Below are positions 27,909 through 36,824 of a DNA stretch of 64,000 nt, in pieces. Below the pieces are notes generated by a model that worked only from the letters and a program-made list of their open reading frames with translations, made no database searches and was not told the origin of the DNA. The stretch is taken from the NCBI RefSeq assembly GCF_000423565.1, contig NZ_AUIF01000047.1, positions 21,389 through 85,388 of the forward strand. The letters run 5' to 3'. This stretch comes from Runella zeae DSM 19591 (lineage in GTDB: Bacteria; Bacteroidota; Bacteroidia; Cytophagales; Spirosomataceae). The translations under genes and the position numbers were made by a program. Positions within the stretch are counted from its first letter, which is position 1. Every line of letters begins with the position of its first letter.

Positions 27909-28990
27909 AGCTTGATGAGCTTGCCGCCGTTGGCTACCGATTTATAAACAGCTTCTACCACCCTAATATCCCGCAGCCCTTCTTCACCAGGAGCGATAAG
28001 GGGCATATTTTTCATGATGGCTTCCACATCATCATCCAGCTGTTTGGCTTGTTGATTGGCCAGCGGAAAATCAATGGGGCCGAGTGGACTGCTTCCTTTG
28101 TTGTTGCTATAACTTGAAAAAGGCTCCATCTTAAACCAACCTTTTTCGCAGTTGGCTTGCAGATAGTTCATGTTGATACCAAAGCTCGTGTGGCAAGCCG
28201 CCAAAGCACCACTTGGAAACTCCAACTGAAAAGTGGCGGTTTCTTCCACTTCTTTATAAATATCAGGGCGGGTAGTGTGAAATTGCGCTGTCACCGAAAT
28301 AGGTTCTTCGCCCGTAGCCAAACGTGCCCCTTGTAATGCATACACGCCCATGTCGCCCATTACGCCACCGCCAAGGGCTTTGTTTTGCTTCCAGTGGGTG
28401 GTACGAGCATCAAAATACCCCGCTCCGCAAGTCACCATGCGTACTTTGCCGAAGGTTTTTTCTTTGGCAAACTTCTGATAAGCCTGCGTATTGGGGTCGT
28501 GCTGACAACGGTAGCCTATCGCTAATTTTACTTTGTTGTCAGCGCAAGCTTTGATCATCGCTTCACAATCCGCCACCGAAGGTGCCATAGGCTTTTCACA
28601 AAAAACTTGTTTTCCTGCTTTTGCGGCTCTTACTACATACTCCCGGTGCATACTTGGGGGCAATACCACATACACGATATCAATATCAGGATTGTTGGCG
28701 ATTTGGTCAAAATTCTGATAGTTGTAGATGTTTTTATCCTTGATATTGTACTTTTTCTTCCAAGTTTCTGCTTTTGAGGGAGTTCCGGTCACGATGCCTA
28801 CCAGCTCACAGTTTTTGGTAAGTTGCAAGGCAGGGGCCAACAAGTCGGTGCTATAATAGCCCAAGCCTACCAAAGCTACCCCTAATTTGTCTTTTTTGGG
28901 GCGAGTAGCTGCCCAGAGCGCGTTGGGAGTGATAATGCTAGCAGCCCCCCCAATGAGGGTGCTTTTCAGAAAATCTCGACGATTGAACAT
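27905..28990 (-). CDS. Gfo/Idh/MocA family oxidoreductase with Tat signal
   Basis: 361 residues. A twin-arginine signal (NRRDFLKSTLIGGAASIITPNALWAA) sends it folded to the periplasm. The Rossmann domain follows (LGVALVGLGYYSTDLLAPAL), then VFCEKPMAPSVADCEAM with the conserved EKP motif that contacts nicotinamide. The C-terminal sheet domain contains GGGVMGDMGVYALQGARLATG. Such proteins oxidise or reduce sugars with NAD(P); the Tat-exported ones hold the cofactor tightly like glucose-fructose oxidoreductase. Substrate not known. Single gene. Confidence 0.9.
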   Translation of the reverse strand: MFNRRDFLKSTLIGGAASIITPNALWAATRPKKDKLGVALVGLGYYSTDLLAPALQLTKNCELVGIVTGTPSKAETWKKKYNIKDKNIYNYQNFDQIANNPDIDIVYVVLPPSMHREYVVRAAKAGKQVFCEKPMAPSVADCEAMIKACADNKVKLAIGYRCQHDPNTQAYQKFAKEKTFGKVRMVTCGAGYFDARTTHWKQNKALGGGVMGDMGVYALQGARLATGEEPISVTAQFHTTRPDIYKEVEETATFQLEFPSGALAACHTSFGINMNYLQANCEKGWFKMEPFSSYSNNKGSSPLGPIDFPLANQQAKQLDDDVEAIMKNMPLIAPGEEGLRDIRVVEAVYKSVANGGKLIKL

Positions 28991-29091
28991 GGTAAGTAAA
29001 GGGTTTTTATATTAGGATTGATTGCGTTTGATATATATATGGCTTTTTGAATAAAATATACTCTAAAAATAAGTAATAAAGTGCATATTAC

Positions 29092-29106
29092 TAGGCAATT
29101 TGCCTA
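29092..29106. repeat. 15-bp palindrome upstream of the Gfo/Idh gene
   Basis: TAGGCAA-T-TTGCCTA, a perfect 7-1-7 inverted repeat about 100 nt upstream of the oxidoreductase start. It may be an operator or a piece of the nearby intergenic repeat; nothing else supports either reading. Confidence 0.45.
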
Positions 29107-29131
29107 ATATTCAGGTTAACCATATTAAAAC

Positions 29132-29161
29132 TAGCCTCGTAGAGGCTAAATATTGGTAGTA
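29132..29161. repeat. Intergenic hairpin repeat, copy 1
   Basis: A perfect stem TAGCCTC-GTA-GAGGCTA (29132-29148) followed by AATATTGGTAGTA. A second copy with the same stem and nearly the same tail is at 33465-33493. Two copies in one window, both next to DUF3857 genes, suggest a dispersed intergenic repeat. Confidence 0.6.
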
Positions 29162-29193
29162 AATCAACCGCCTTAATCCAGCATAACCAAATC

Positions 29194-31119
29194 CTATTTT
29201 TCTTGTACCAACACAATTTGGCTCTTATCTAGTTTTACGATTTTTTTCCTAAACTCCACCCATTCATTAAAAGCACTTGCAGGATAAAGCCCCTTTTTCA
29301 TTTTCATTTTTCGGGTGTAAATGATACGGTCATTTACTTTTTGAGCTTCGGCTTCGTACTCACCAAATTTTGAAACTACTTTTGATTTTTCTGGCAAATA
29401 CTCAGCAATATACCCTTTCGGAACTAGGTAGGTGATGCTATCTATGTCTAAATAATTGGACGAAATCTCAAAATCGTACTTTCGCGAAGCATTGGGAAGA
29501 GGTACTGTACTGACAACATTAAACTGATTGGGACTCAAAAAAAGTCGAGAGCTACTTTTATTGTAGACGTTTTTGGCAAACAAATACACTTTTTCTTCCA
29601 CCGCAGGAAGAGCCGAAGGGTATTCTTCAAAACTAAATTTCTGGATTTCGAGACTTGACAGCGACAATGATTTTACCAGCCACTTTTTTTGTTCTTCTTT
29701 ACCATAAGCGTGCATCACTCCCGATACCGTTTCTTGCTGAATACCTTTGTAGTAGGTTGTCATATCGATTGTGGCTTCGCCATTTTCTTGTAAATTGACC
29801 AAAGCACGACGAAGCTGCTGATTGTCTTCGGGCCGATACGAAGGCGTTTTGATAAGTACGCCCCCATTTTCGGTAATCAAAACTGCATGTCTATCTCCCG
29901 TAAAACTTCCCAAATACCCAAAAGGAGCCGTTTGACTAGTACATTCTAGCCAGATAGTATCCTTTTGATTGGGTACACACAAAAACAAATGATTGAACTG
30001 AAATGAAGGAAATGTAGCTTGAATATCACCTTCATCCGCTCCCGCTTTTACCAATACAGGATATGATTTGATACCTACTTCTTTCAGCATCGCCCCTAAA
30101 TAAGTAGTAAGGGCTTTACAGTCACCATAACCTTTAGTAGCTACTTCTTCGGCTTTCATGGATTGCCACCCTCCCAATCCCAACTGAATGCTTACATAGC
30201 GGGTATGCCCTTGCAGGTAGGTATATAGTTTCTGTACTTTTTCTTGAGGATTCTCTACTCCTTTGACCAATTCTTTTACTTTACTGATAGTCTGTGGAGG
30301 TAAATTGTAGCGATCTTTGTTTAATTCCCGATAAAATGTCCCGAAATCTGCCCAAGTAGAGAGATTACCACGGTAGCCTTCTACCATAAACTCAGTGGGA
30401 CCGGTATATACACAGGGCAATATTTTGGAAAGTGGCGGCGCATAAGGTTCCTCCTCTACGGCTTTCATATTTTTTACAGCCCAATTATATTTGGTTTGTC
30501 CGCCTTCTTCCGTAATGGTCGCTTTGGAAGGCATATTTTGTTCCAAATACCTCAATTTCAAGCCTTGAGGCATCGTTACAGTCAAGCTGCTCTGTTCTAC
30601 CGCCGTTCTAGGAAGATTGTTCGGAACAGCCTCCCACGTAGGATATATCATCATATTACTAGTGGTAAATTCATAGGTAAAAGCCACTGTATAAGGGTAA
30701 GTGGTATGCTTTAGCACTGCTACTTTTACAAAACTATCATCGATAGAATTATCTCCCGAATTGGTACTAAAGTTTTCTATTTCGCTTCTTTTGAGGCGCT
30801 TTACTCTTTGACCTTGTGCGTCGTAAAGCTGCGCTTCTATATCCTTAATCTTCGTAAATTTATTGTAAGGAATCACAATCGCGGCTTGCCGTTCGCCTTT
30901 TTCGTCCAATACAGTGACCGCCCCACTTATCTTCACCGAAGCCTGTCCAATGTCTTTTACCACAAACTCCGTATGATGAAATCTCACCACACAACTTGCC
31001 TTGTCGATCAGTTCATTTGTCAAAGTTGTAACAGCAAAATTTTGCCCGTGTCCCACTAAAGTGTTAACGATAATCACTAAAGTTAAAACACCCTTTATCC
31101 ATGCCTTCTTATACTTCAT
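29194..31119 (-). CDS. DUF3857/transglutaminase-like protein, exported
   Basis: 641 residues with a signal peptide (about 1-26, ending VGHGQ). The DUF3857 domain comes first (about 50-220, with IVIPYNKFTKIKDIEAQLYDAQGQRVKRL). It is followed by a transglutaminase-like core (about 275-375), in which the catalytic cysteine is in GYGDCKALTTYLGAMLKE and the His/Asp partners in FNHLFLCVP and WLECTSQT. A C-terminal DUF3858-like region follows. Function in the periplasm is unknown. It is 16 nt after a paralogue that lacks the cysteine. Confidence 0.87.
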   Translation of the reverse strand: MKYKKAWIKGVLTLVIIVNTLVGHGQNFAVTTLTNELIDKASCVVRFHHTEFVVKDIGQASVKISGAVTVLDEKGERQAAIVIPYNKFTKIKDIEAQLYDAQGQRVKRLKRSEIENFSTNSGDNSIDDSFVKVAVLKHTTYPYTVAFTYEFTTSNMMIYPTWEAVPNNLPRTAVEQSSLTVTMPQGLKLRYLEQNMPSKATITEEGGQTKYNWAVKNMKAVEEEPYAPPLSKILPCVYTGPTEFMVEGYRGNLSTWADFGTFYRELNKDRYNLPPQTISKVKELVKGVENPQEKVQKLYTYLQGHTRYVSIQLGLGGWQSMKAEEVATKGYGDCKALTTYLGAMLKEVGIKSYPVLVKAGADEGDIQATFPSFQFNHLFLCVPNQKDTIWLECTSQTAPFGYLGSFTGDRHAVLITENGGVLIKTPSYRPEDNQQLRRALVNLQENGEATIDMTTYYKGIQQETVSGVMHAYGKEEQKKWLVKSLSLSSLEIQKFSFEEYPSALPAVEEKVYLFAKNVYNKSSSRLFLSPNQFNVVSTVPLPNASRKYDFEISSNYLDIDSITYLVPKGYIAEYLPEKSKVVSKFGEYEAEAQKVNDRIIYTRKMKMKKGLYPASAFNEWVEFRKKIVKLDKSQIVLVQEK

Positions 31120-31135
31120 TATTAAAAATTGAATT

Positions 31136-33100
31136 TTAATTTTCTTTTTTAATCACAACTTGTTCCTGATTTTTTTCAATTATTTTATCAAAAAATTCTT
31201 TCAGGAATAAATATTCTTCGGCATAATAAATCGGCTTTTTAAGTTGTATTTTACTGACTACGTTTATTTTTCGACCGTCTACCCTTACCATATACGAAAA
31301 CCGCCCTCCATCAGAAGGCAAAGTAATAGAGGCACTTTTGGGGGCTTCTATTACTTTATACCCTTCAGGAATTTCAAAATTAGCCATATAAGTTTCGTCT
31401 AGTGAACACCCAAAATCTACTGGAAATGACCTTTCAGAAGCTTTAAATGGATTTTCGGCATAGTCGTTACTTAAAATCGGTTTTAAATACAATACATTTC
31501 CTGCTTTGGTAACGTGTTCATTGATATTCAACTCAAAAGCTGCTTCCATGGCCCTATTGTTTGGTTCGGTATTTGAATATTGTACTTTAGAAATAGACCA
31601 TGAAGGGTTGTCTTTTTTTACTTTTTCTAAGTACTTTTCTTGCCCTGTCTCTTTCAAATCACTTTTGGCTCTGATAGCACCATAACCTGCATACGAAAAC
31701 GACATTTTCCCTGACAGCTCGCCTTCTTCATTCAGCACAAATTCCGCTTTCTTATATTCTCTATCTTGTTCTTTAGGAATCAATGATACAAACCTAGCTT
31801 CTGTAGGATGTACCAGCCATCCTTTTTTATTTAAACACCTTGTAGGCACAACCCCCACATCGGCAAATTCGTCGGTAGCATCCAAGAAAATATCTTTTCC
31901 GTAGTAATTCATGTACGCAACTAGATAATTAAATTTTTTAAGCAGTGCGTACGTTTCGTTGATATATCCATTTGAACGTGTACTCAAAATCAACGGATTA
32001 GCATCATAACCCATTTCTCTAAGAAGAGCTGTAAGTAGCAAATTGATGTCGCCTGCATCACCCTCTTTCTTATCAAATACTTTTTTGAGACCGGTCGAAT
32101 AAATACTGCTTTTTCCATCCCATTTGATATTAGAAAAAACGTAATTTTTGGCAGCCCTCCATTGACTAAGGGTATCCGCATTTTTGGCTTTTATCTCTTT
32201 TGCAATATTTTTAAGAAAATTGGTTTTACGAAGCTGTTCTTCTAGGTTATAATCCACAAGCAAGGTTTTGTTCATACTAGCATAATCTAAGGAAAAGTTT
32301 TTTGTCAAAACCCCAGTCCAATCAATGCTTGCAAGTTCAAAATCAATCTTAGAGACGTAATCAAGAGCAGTCGTGATGTAGGGTTCATTTTTAAACGCCG
32401 CGCCATTTTCTACCACAAATCGATAGCTTACACCCGGCATATCAGAACCAGCAAATCGAATATTTATAGGTTTTTTTTCATTGATAGCTAAAGGTAAATA
32501 CCCCGACATCAACATCGTATAATAAAATATATTAGGAATATCGATTCTGTATTCGCTCCATACAACGGGAATATCATTTTGAAAAATCCACATTTTAGGA
32601 TTATGAGAAAGAGTCATGGGAGTTTCGATTTCATAACTATACTCAATCACTGAACCTTCCTTCACATTTGGTAATGTAAATTTGTGATTTGTATAATTGT
32701 CAGAAGATTTTTCTTTAAAAATCATATCTTTTGACAATTTATCTTTCACTACTTTTCCGTCTATCAAGTTGTAAGTAAATCCTTTAATATCAAAAACCCT
32801 TTCTTCGTTGTTGCCAACTTTGTATAATAATACGCTAGAAGAAGCTCTATCAAGTGCCGATTTCTTCAAAATCTTTACTTTCTTGTGTTGCTTTAAAACA
32901 ATAAAAATATTGTTGTTGGTATATCTAAAATTAGTCTCGCCATAATCGTACAATACAACCGCATCTGCCGAAGAGTCCTTGGGGTAAGCTTTCATGCTAA
33001 TCTCTTCAAGAGAAGCTTCACCAAACTTATGTTTGTTTTCTTGGGCTGTAGTAGATAGTGCCACCATAAATGTGACAAAAGTAATGATGTACTTAATCAT
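31136..33100 (-). CDS. DUF3857/transglutaminase-like protein without catalytic cysteine
   Basis: 654 residues, signal peptide at about 1-19 (TTAQ). It has the same plan as the next gene: DUF3857 domain, transglutaminase-like core, beta-rich C-terminus. In the core the active-site strand reads KKEGDAGDINLLLTALLREMGYDANPLILSTR; the position of the catalytic cysteine in the paralogue (GDC) is occupied by isoleucine (GDI). It is thus probably a non-catalytic member, perhaps binding the same target. It leads a two-gene unit. Confidence 0.85.
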   Translation of the reverse strand: MIKYIITFVTFMVALSTTAQENKHKFGEASLEEISMKAYPKDSSADAVVLYDYGETNFRYTNNNIFIVLKQHKKVKILKKSALDRASSSVLLYKVGNNEERVFDIKGFTYNLIDGKVVKDKLSKDMIFKEKSSDNYTNHKFTLPNVKEGSVIEYSYEIETPMTLSHNPKMWIFQNDIPVVWSEYRIDIPNIFYYTMLMSGYLPLAINEKKPINIRFAGSDMPGVSYRFVVENGAAFKNEPYITTALDYVSKIDFELASIDWTGVLTKNFSLDYASMNKTLLVDYNLEEQLRKTNFLKNIAKEIKAKNADTLSQWRAAKNYVFSNIKWDGKSSIYSTGLKKVFDKKEGDAGDINLLLTALLREMGYDANPLILSTRSNGYINETYALLKKFNYLVAYMNYYGKDIFLDATDEFADVGVVPTRCLNKKGWLVHPTEARFVSLIPKEQDREYKKAEFVLNEEGELSGKMSFSYAGYGAIRAKSDLKETGQEKYLEKVKKDNPSWSISKVQYSNTEPNNRAMEAAFELNINEHVTKAGNVLYLKPILSNDYAENPFKASERSFPVDFGCSLDETYMANFEIPEGYKVIEAPKSASITLPSDGGRFSYMVRVDGRKINVVSKIQLKKPIYYAEEYLFLKEFFDKIIEKNQEQVVIKKEN

Positions 33101-33464
33101 AAAAGAGGGAGGTTTAATAATAACAGGTAGTATAAAATGGAGTTGGACAGAATTTAGAAATGGTTTGAAATAAAATGATGCTAATTGCTAATATCGCTAA
33201 AAAGCATACTTGATAATTTGTAAGTGTATATAACGCTCTAATATTAGAAGAAAAATATTTAAAAAGAAATGATTTTTATCAAACGGCCACCCAAAGCAAC
33301 TAGTTTATAATTGACGCTAGATATAAAAAATTAGTATTTTTCTTCATCAAAAATGTAAGATTATTTTTGCTATCAAGGGCAACTTAAGGTAGAATATCGC
33401 TGAGATAGAGCACGATTATTTATGAATTTAAGTTTTCAATCAAAAGTTTTTGAGGAATTCAAAG

Positions 33465-33493
33465 TAGCCTCGGTAGAGGCTAAACATTTGTAG
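33465..33493. repeat. Intergenic hairpin repeat, copy 2
   Basis: TAGCCTC (33465-33471), GGTA, GAGGCTA (33476-33482), then AACATTTGTAGTA. It matches copy 1 at 29132 except for one extra G in the loop and two changes in the tail. Confidence 0.6.
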
Positions 33494-33516
33494 TAGCAGG
33501 ATATCTTTTTAAGTTT

Positions 33517-33582
33517 TTGCTTCGGACGGGGCTGCCCCTGCGGAAGCATAACAACGCAACAAGTTATGCACCTCCGAAGCAA
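33517..33582. repeat. Branched inverted-repeat structure (three-way junction shape)
   Basis: Outer arms TTGCTTCGGA (33517-33526) and TCCGAAGCAA (33573-33582) pair perfectly over 10 bp. Inside are two perfect hairpins: GGGG-CTG-CCCC (33528-33538) and GCATAAC/GTTATGC (33546-33552, 33563-33569). An alternative pairing of GCTTC (33519-33523) with GAAGC (33543-33547) competes with the outer stem. It could be a small RNA, a dispersed repeat or a hairpin substrate for a transposase. Confidence 0.6.
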
Positions 33583-33705
33583 TATAAACTACTAATAACC
33601 TAAAACTTAGGCGCAACTACTGAATACTAATCATCATAAAGCCTCTTTAGAATAAGCGTACGAAATAACCAGTTATGATTATATAGAAAATAGAAGGTAA
33701 TTTTC

Positions 33706-35475
33706 CTAAAAATCCACATCCAATCCCAACAACCGCTGCAAATCTAGTAAGGCGGGATTGCGCTCGGCCAAGGCGTTGAATTTTTCGAGGGGCGTGTAGG
33801 GGTTGCGTTTTACCTCGTTGGGCGCGATACGGTGCGTGATTTGAATCTGACGGTTTTTGAGCGTGTGGCGAAGGTAGCTCAGCAGCTCGGGCTTGATGTC
33901 ATTGAGAAGCGTCTCTTGGTGAAGATTATCCAAAATCAACTCAATCGTCATGTTTTCAAACTTAATCTCACGATTGAGCATGATTTGCTCGCTTACGCCA
34001 CCTCCTTTGGTTTCCCTCAAACGCGCAAACGCCTCCCAAGTTTCTTTGAGTTGTTCGAACGTAAAAGGCTGGTCACTCCAGCTCGTTAGAGGTTCTGCTT
34101 CCTTAGAAATTGAGGTAGTTACTTTGGCCGTTTCGGGGGTTACTATGGCCGTAGCATTGAGGTTGACCGTCGAGCGTAGCTTGCCGAGTGTTCCGGAAGC
34201 GGCATTTTGATAACTTACCGTAGGCTCGCTCGTGGTCATGAGGGGTTTACTGGCAGCTGGATTCCCGGCCAAATTCACGTGGGTGGTCACCGTGGCATTG
34301 GGCACAGTTACCGAAGTAGTTGCACTTATATTATGCTTTTTTTTTTCGTCTTGCGCTATAGCCTCCAAATCCAAAACATCTGCGAGCTTTGCCAACTTCA
34401 TCAAGCACAGCTCTACGTGTAGGCGTTGCTGTTTGGCGGCTTTATAATTGATATCGCACTGACCACCAATACTCAACGCAGACAATAAAAATGACAAAGA
34501 AGCTTTGGCCGATTGGTCCAAATATTTGTTTTTGGCAGTTTCGGAGACTTCCAACAACTGCACCGTTGAGGGGTCTTTGGAAACTAGTAAATTTCTAAAA
34601 TGCTCCAACAATCCAATAACAAACAAATGCCCGTCAAAACCTTTTTTGAGTATCTCATTGAAAGTCAACAAGGTTTGGGACAAATCTCCCGCCAAAAGAG
34701 CATCTGTTACCTTAAAATAATAATCATAATCCAGGATGTGGAGGTTTTCTAAAACATCCCGATACCGCACTGTGCCGTCGGTCGAAAAAGTCACGTTGAG
34801 GTCAAACATCGACAGCGCGTCGCGCAAACCTCCGTCGGCTTTTTGGGCAATGAGTTCGAGGGCTTCGCGCTCAGTTTGGATACCTTCCTTTTGGGCGATT
34901 CGTTCGATGTGGTCGGCAATATCACTAGGCTGAATCCGATTAAAATCGAAGATTTGGCAGCGCGACAAAATCGTGGGCAAAATCTTGTGTTTTTCGGTGG
35001 TAGCCAAGATAAAAATGGCATAGCTAGGTGGCTCCTCTAAGGTTTTCAGAAAAGCATTGAAAGCCGCCGACGATAGCATGTGCACCTCGTCTATGATGTA
35101 GATTTTGTATTTACCCGTCTGAGGAGGATAGCGCACTTGGTCGATCAAGTTCCGAATATCATCCACGGAGTTGTTAGACGCCGCGTCTAGCTCATGTACA
35201 TTGAAGGAGGCATTATTTTGAAAAGCCACGCACGAATCACACTCTCCGCAAGGTTCCACTTCATCGGTAAGTCGCTGACAATTAATGGTTTTTGCAAGAA
35301 TACGAGCATTCGTTGTTTTTCCAACACCACGAGGTCCACAAAACAAAAATGCCTGTGCCAAGTGATTGGTACGAATAGCGTTTTTGAGGGTAGTCGTAAT
35401 GTGCGACTGACCCACTACCGTATCAAACGTAACGGGACGATACTTCCGAGCCGATACCACAAAATTGTCTGCCAT
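33706..35475 (-). CDS. dnaX: DNA polymerase III subunit tau/gamma (clamp loader)
   Basis: 589 residues. The clamp-loader ATPase (about 1-370) has Walker A GPRGVGKTTNARIL, a four-cysteine zinc site (C..CGECDSC), Walker B IDEVHML, and sensor motifs ATTEKHKILPTILSRCQ. A variable linker and a C-terminal domain follow, as in tau. The coding strand holds ten A residues at codons 377-380 (E-K-K-K), right after the ATPase/domain III part. Slipping by one base in either direction reaches a stop within a few codons, so a truncated gamma-like form of about 381 residues is likely in addition to tau. Confidence 0.95.
   Translation of the reverse strand: MADNFVVSARKYRPVTFDTVVGQSHITTTLKNAIRTNHLAQAFLFCGPRGVGKTTNARILAKTINCQRLTDEVEPCGECDSCVAFQNNASFNVHELDAASNNSVDDIRNLIDQVRYPPQTGKYKIYIIDEVHMLSSAAFNAFLKTLEEPPSYAIFILATTEKHKILPTILSRCQIFDFNRIQPSDIADHIERIAQKEGIQTEREALELIAQKADGGLRDALSMFDLNVTFSTDGTVRYRDVLENLHILDYDYYFKVTDALLAGDLSQTLLTFNEILKKGFDGHLFVIGLLEHFRNLLVSKDPSTVQLLEVSETAKNKYLDQSAKASLSFLLSALSIGGQCDINYKAAKQQRLHVELCLMKLAKLADVLDLEAIAQDEKKKHNISATTSVTVPNATVTTHVNLAGNPAASKPLMTTSEPTVSYQNAASGTLGKLRSTVNLNATAIVTPETAKVTTSISKEAEPLTSWSDQPFTFEQLKETWEAFARLRETKGGGVSEQIMLNREIKFENMTIELILDNLHQETLLNDIKPELLSYLRHTLKNRQIQITHRIAPNEVKRNPYTPLEKFNALAERNPALLDLQRLLGLDVDF
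34337..34346 (-). promoter_or_regulatory. A10 slippery tract in dnaX (candidate frameshift or slippage site)
   Basis: The coding strand reads GAA AAA AAA AAG, giving ten consecutive A. In the -1 frame (or with one extra A) the next codons are AAA GCA TAA; with one A lost they are AGC ATA ATA TAA. Both close at once. A 10-bp stem with one mismatch (34285-34294 with 34303-34312) lies 24 nt downstream. Confidence 0.65.
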
Positions 35476-35537
35476 GGCCGCAAGTTAGTAAGTCCGCCGT
35501 TGAATTCAAACAGAAAAAAACTTTTGCCAAATTAAGT

Positions 35538-35545
35538 CAAAAGTA
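35538..35545 (-). promoter_or_regulatory. Candidate -7 element for dnaX
   Basis: The minus strand reads TACTTTTG, an exact TAnnTTTG, about 63 nt upstream of the dnaX ATG. No good -33 partner is seen, and the element lies between the MOSC gene stop and dnaX. Confidence 0.35.
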
Positions 35546-35554
35546 CTCAGGCAG

Positions 35555-36070
35555 TTACTGATGTAGGTTGTCTAGCTGACTCAGCACCTTTACGGTATCT
35601 CCCACCTTAATCGTGCCTTCATGCAGTACTTTGGCAGTGACTCCCCCATGCCCTCGCATGGCATTATAGCCTCCCTCTCCTAGCACCTCCTCCATACGAC
35701 TACATGGATGACATAAACCTGTGATCTGAATCACCGCCTCTCCGATTTGGATGGTGTGGTCTTTAAGCGCTAGTAGATTGATACCCGTCACGACGATGTT
35801 GCGCCGCAACAAGACCGGGTTGATAATGCCTCTTCCCAAATAAGAGCCTATCGCCGCCAAATGCTCTGCCTGAATCAAGGTCACTTGGCGTTTGCTGTCG
35901 GGATTGCCACGGTAGCGGTCACCGTCGAGTCCCGTTCCTATTCGGGCAAAAGTCTCATTAATAGGCGTTACAGGCTGTCGAGATGCGGGTCTCACCCCCA
36001 TCCAAATCACTTCTCCCGCCTGCGCAAAGTGATTCATTAATTCTTTTAAAGGGCTGGGTTCTGTAAACAT
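35555..36070 (-). CDS. MOSC domain protein
   Basis: 171 residues, all within the MOSC (molybdenum cofactor sulfurase C-terminal) fold. Visible are the start VIWMGVRPASRQPVTPI, GLDGDRYRG in the first third, TLIQAEHLAAI, LLRRNIVVTGINL, and ITGLCHPCSRMEEVLG with a conserved cysteine that may carry sulfur. Ends with MRGHGGVTAKVLHEGTIKVGD. Such proteins are thought to handle sulfur or molybdenum cofactor; the exact role is not known. It lies upstream of dnaX in the same direction. Confidence 0.9.
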   Translation of the reverse strand: MFTEPSPLKELMNHFAQAGEVIWMGVRPASRQPVTPINETFARIGTGLDGDRYRGNPDSKRQVTLIQAEHLAAIGSYLGRGIINPVLLRRNIVVTGINLLALKDHTIQIGEAVIQITGLCHPCSRMEEVLGEGGYNAMRGHGGVTAKVLHEGTIKVGDTVKVLSQLDNLHQ

Positions 36071-36221
36071 AGTTTGTCAATTTGAAAATGTAATAATCTT
36101 AATTTCGTCACAAGCCGCTAGATAAGTATGCCATCAGGTTGCTATCAGAAAACAGGAAAATTTGAGAATAAAATTTCCCACAATCTCCTTACTAAGACAA
36201 GCAGTATCTCCAAAGGAGACC

Positions 36222-36818
36222 TTAATCACTTCCTAAAAAATCTTCACAGCTATGAACTAAATCTGGGAAAAAAGTTCGGAAATAATCGGCATATACTTGT
36301 TCATTGGCAAATAGCTCTTCTCCGGCGGTTTCGATGCCTTTCAAAAACGGAAACCTTTGTGACATTCCTACGAAAGAACGAATCATTCGCTCTTCAAATT
36401 GGTAGTTGTACAACCAATCGTATTTTTTCATTGTTTCTGCCAATGATGCTGCATCAGGCGGCAATACCCTACGATTTTTATCTAAAATTCCATAGACATA
36501 CACCGCAAATTCATGAAGGGGAAAGGTAGAATAATCTCTAAAGTACTTGGCCAAGAAATAATCAAAATACATATCTGTAACCACTCCTCTAAACTTTGAA
36601 AACCTAGCAGGAAGCACTTTGCGGCATTCTTGCCCTGTAGGGTGCGTATCGGTGAAAAAATCAATATGACGATGTAATAATATCCCCTGTTTTACGGCTG
36701 CATTATAATGCTGATTGCGAGGATGTTCTAGCCTTCCTCTCACAAAATCACCTAACAAGTTCCCCACAATTAGGGGCTCTTGCTCAAATGACAAGTAAAA
36801 GTGGGCTAGATAATTCAT
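36222..36818 (-). CDS. ACP phosphodiesterase family protein (AcpH-like)
   Basis: 198 residues of the AcpH/DUF479 family, which removes the phosphopantetheine arm from acyl carrier protein. Diagnostic segments are MNYLAHFYLS at the start, GNLLGDFVRG, the HRHIDFFTDTHP metal-site motif, and VVTDMYFDYFLAKYF. The length is close to the E. coli enzyme. It lies 6 nt after the deaminase gene in the same direction. Confidence 0.88.
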   Translation of the reverse strand: MNYLAHFYLSFEQEPLIVGNLLGDFVRGRLEHPRNQHYNAAVKQGILLHRHIDFFTDTHPTGQECRKVLPARFSKFRGVVTDMYFDYFLAKYFRDYSTFPLHEFAVYVYGILDKNRRVLPPDAASLAETMKKYDWLYNYQFEERMIRSFVGMSQRFPFLKGIETAGEELFANEQVYADYFRTFFPDLVHSCEDFLGSD

Positions 36819-36824
36819 GAGGTG

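Larger units (their letters stand above)
33101..33705. other. 605-bp intergenic region with structured repeats
   Basis: No gene is seen. It is A/T-rich except for a structured block: the hairpin repeat at 33465-33493 and a branched inverted-repeat structure at 33517-33582. It separates the dnaX stop from the promoter region of the DUF3857 pair, both on the minus strand. Confidence 0.6.

Noticed and set aside
36207..36219. Small hairpin TCTCC-AAA-GGAGA after the AcpH-like gene
   Set aside because: Only 5 bp and no T run on the minus strand; too weak to call a terminator.
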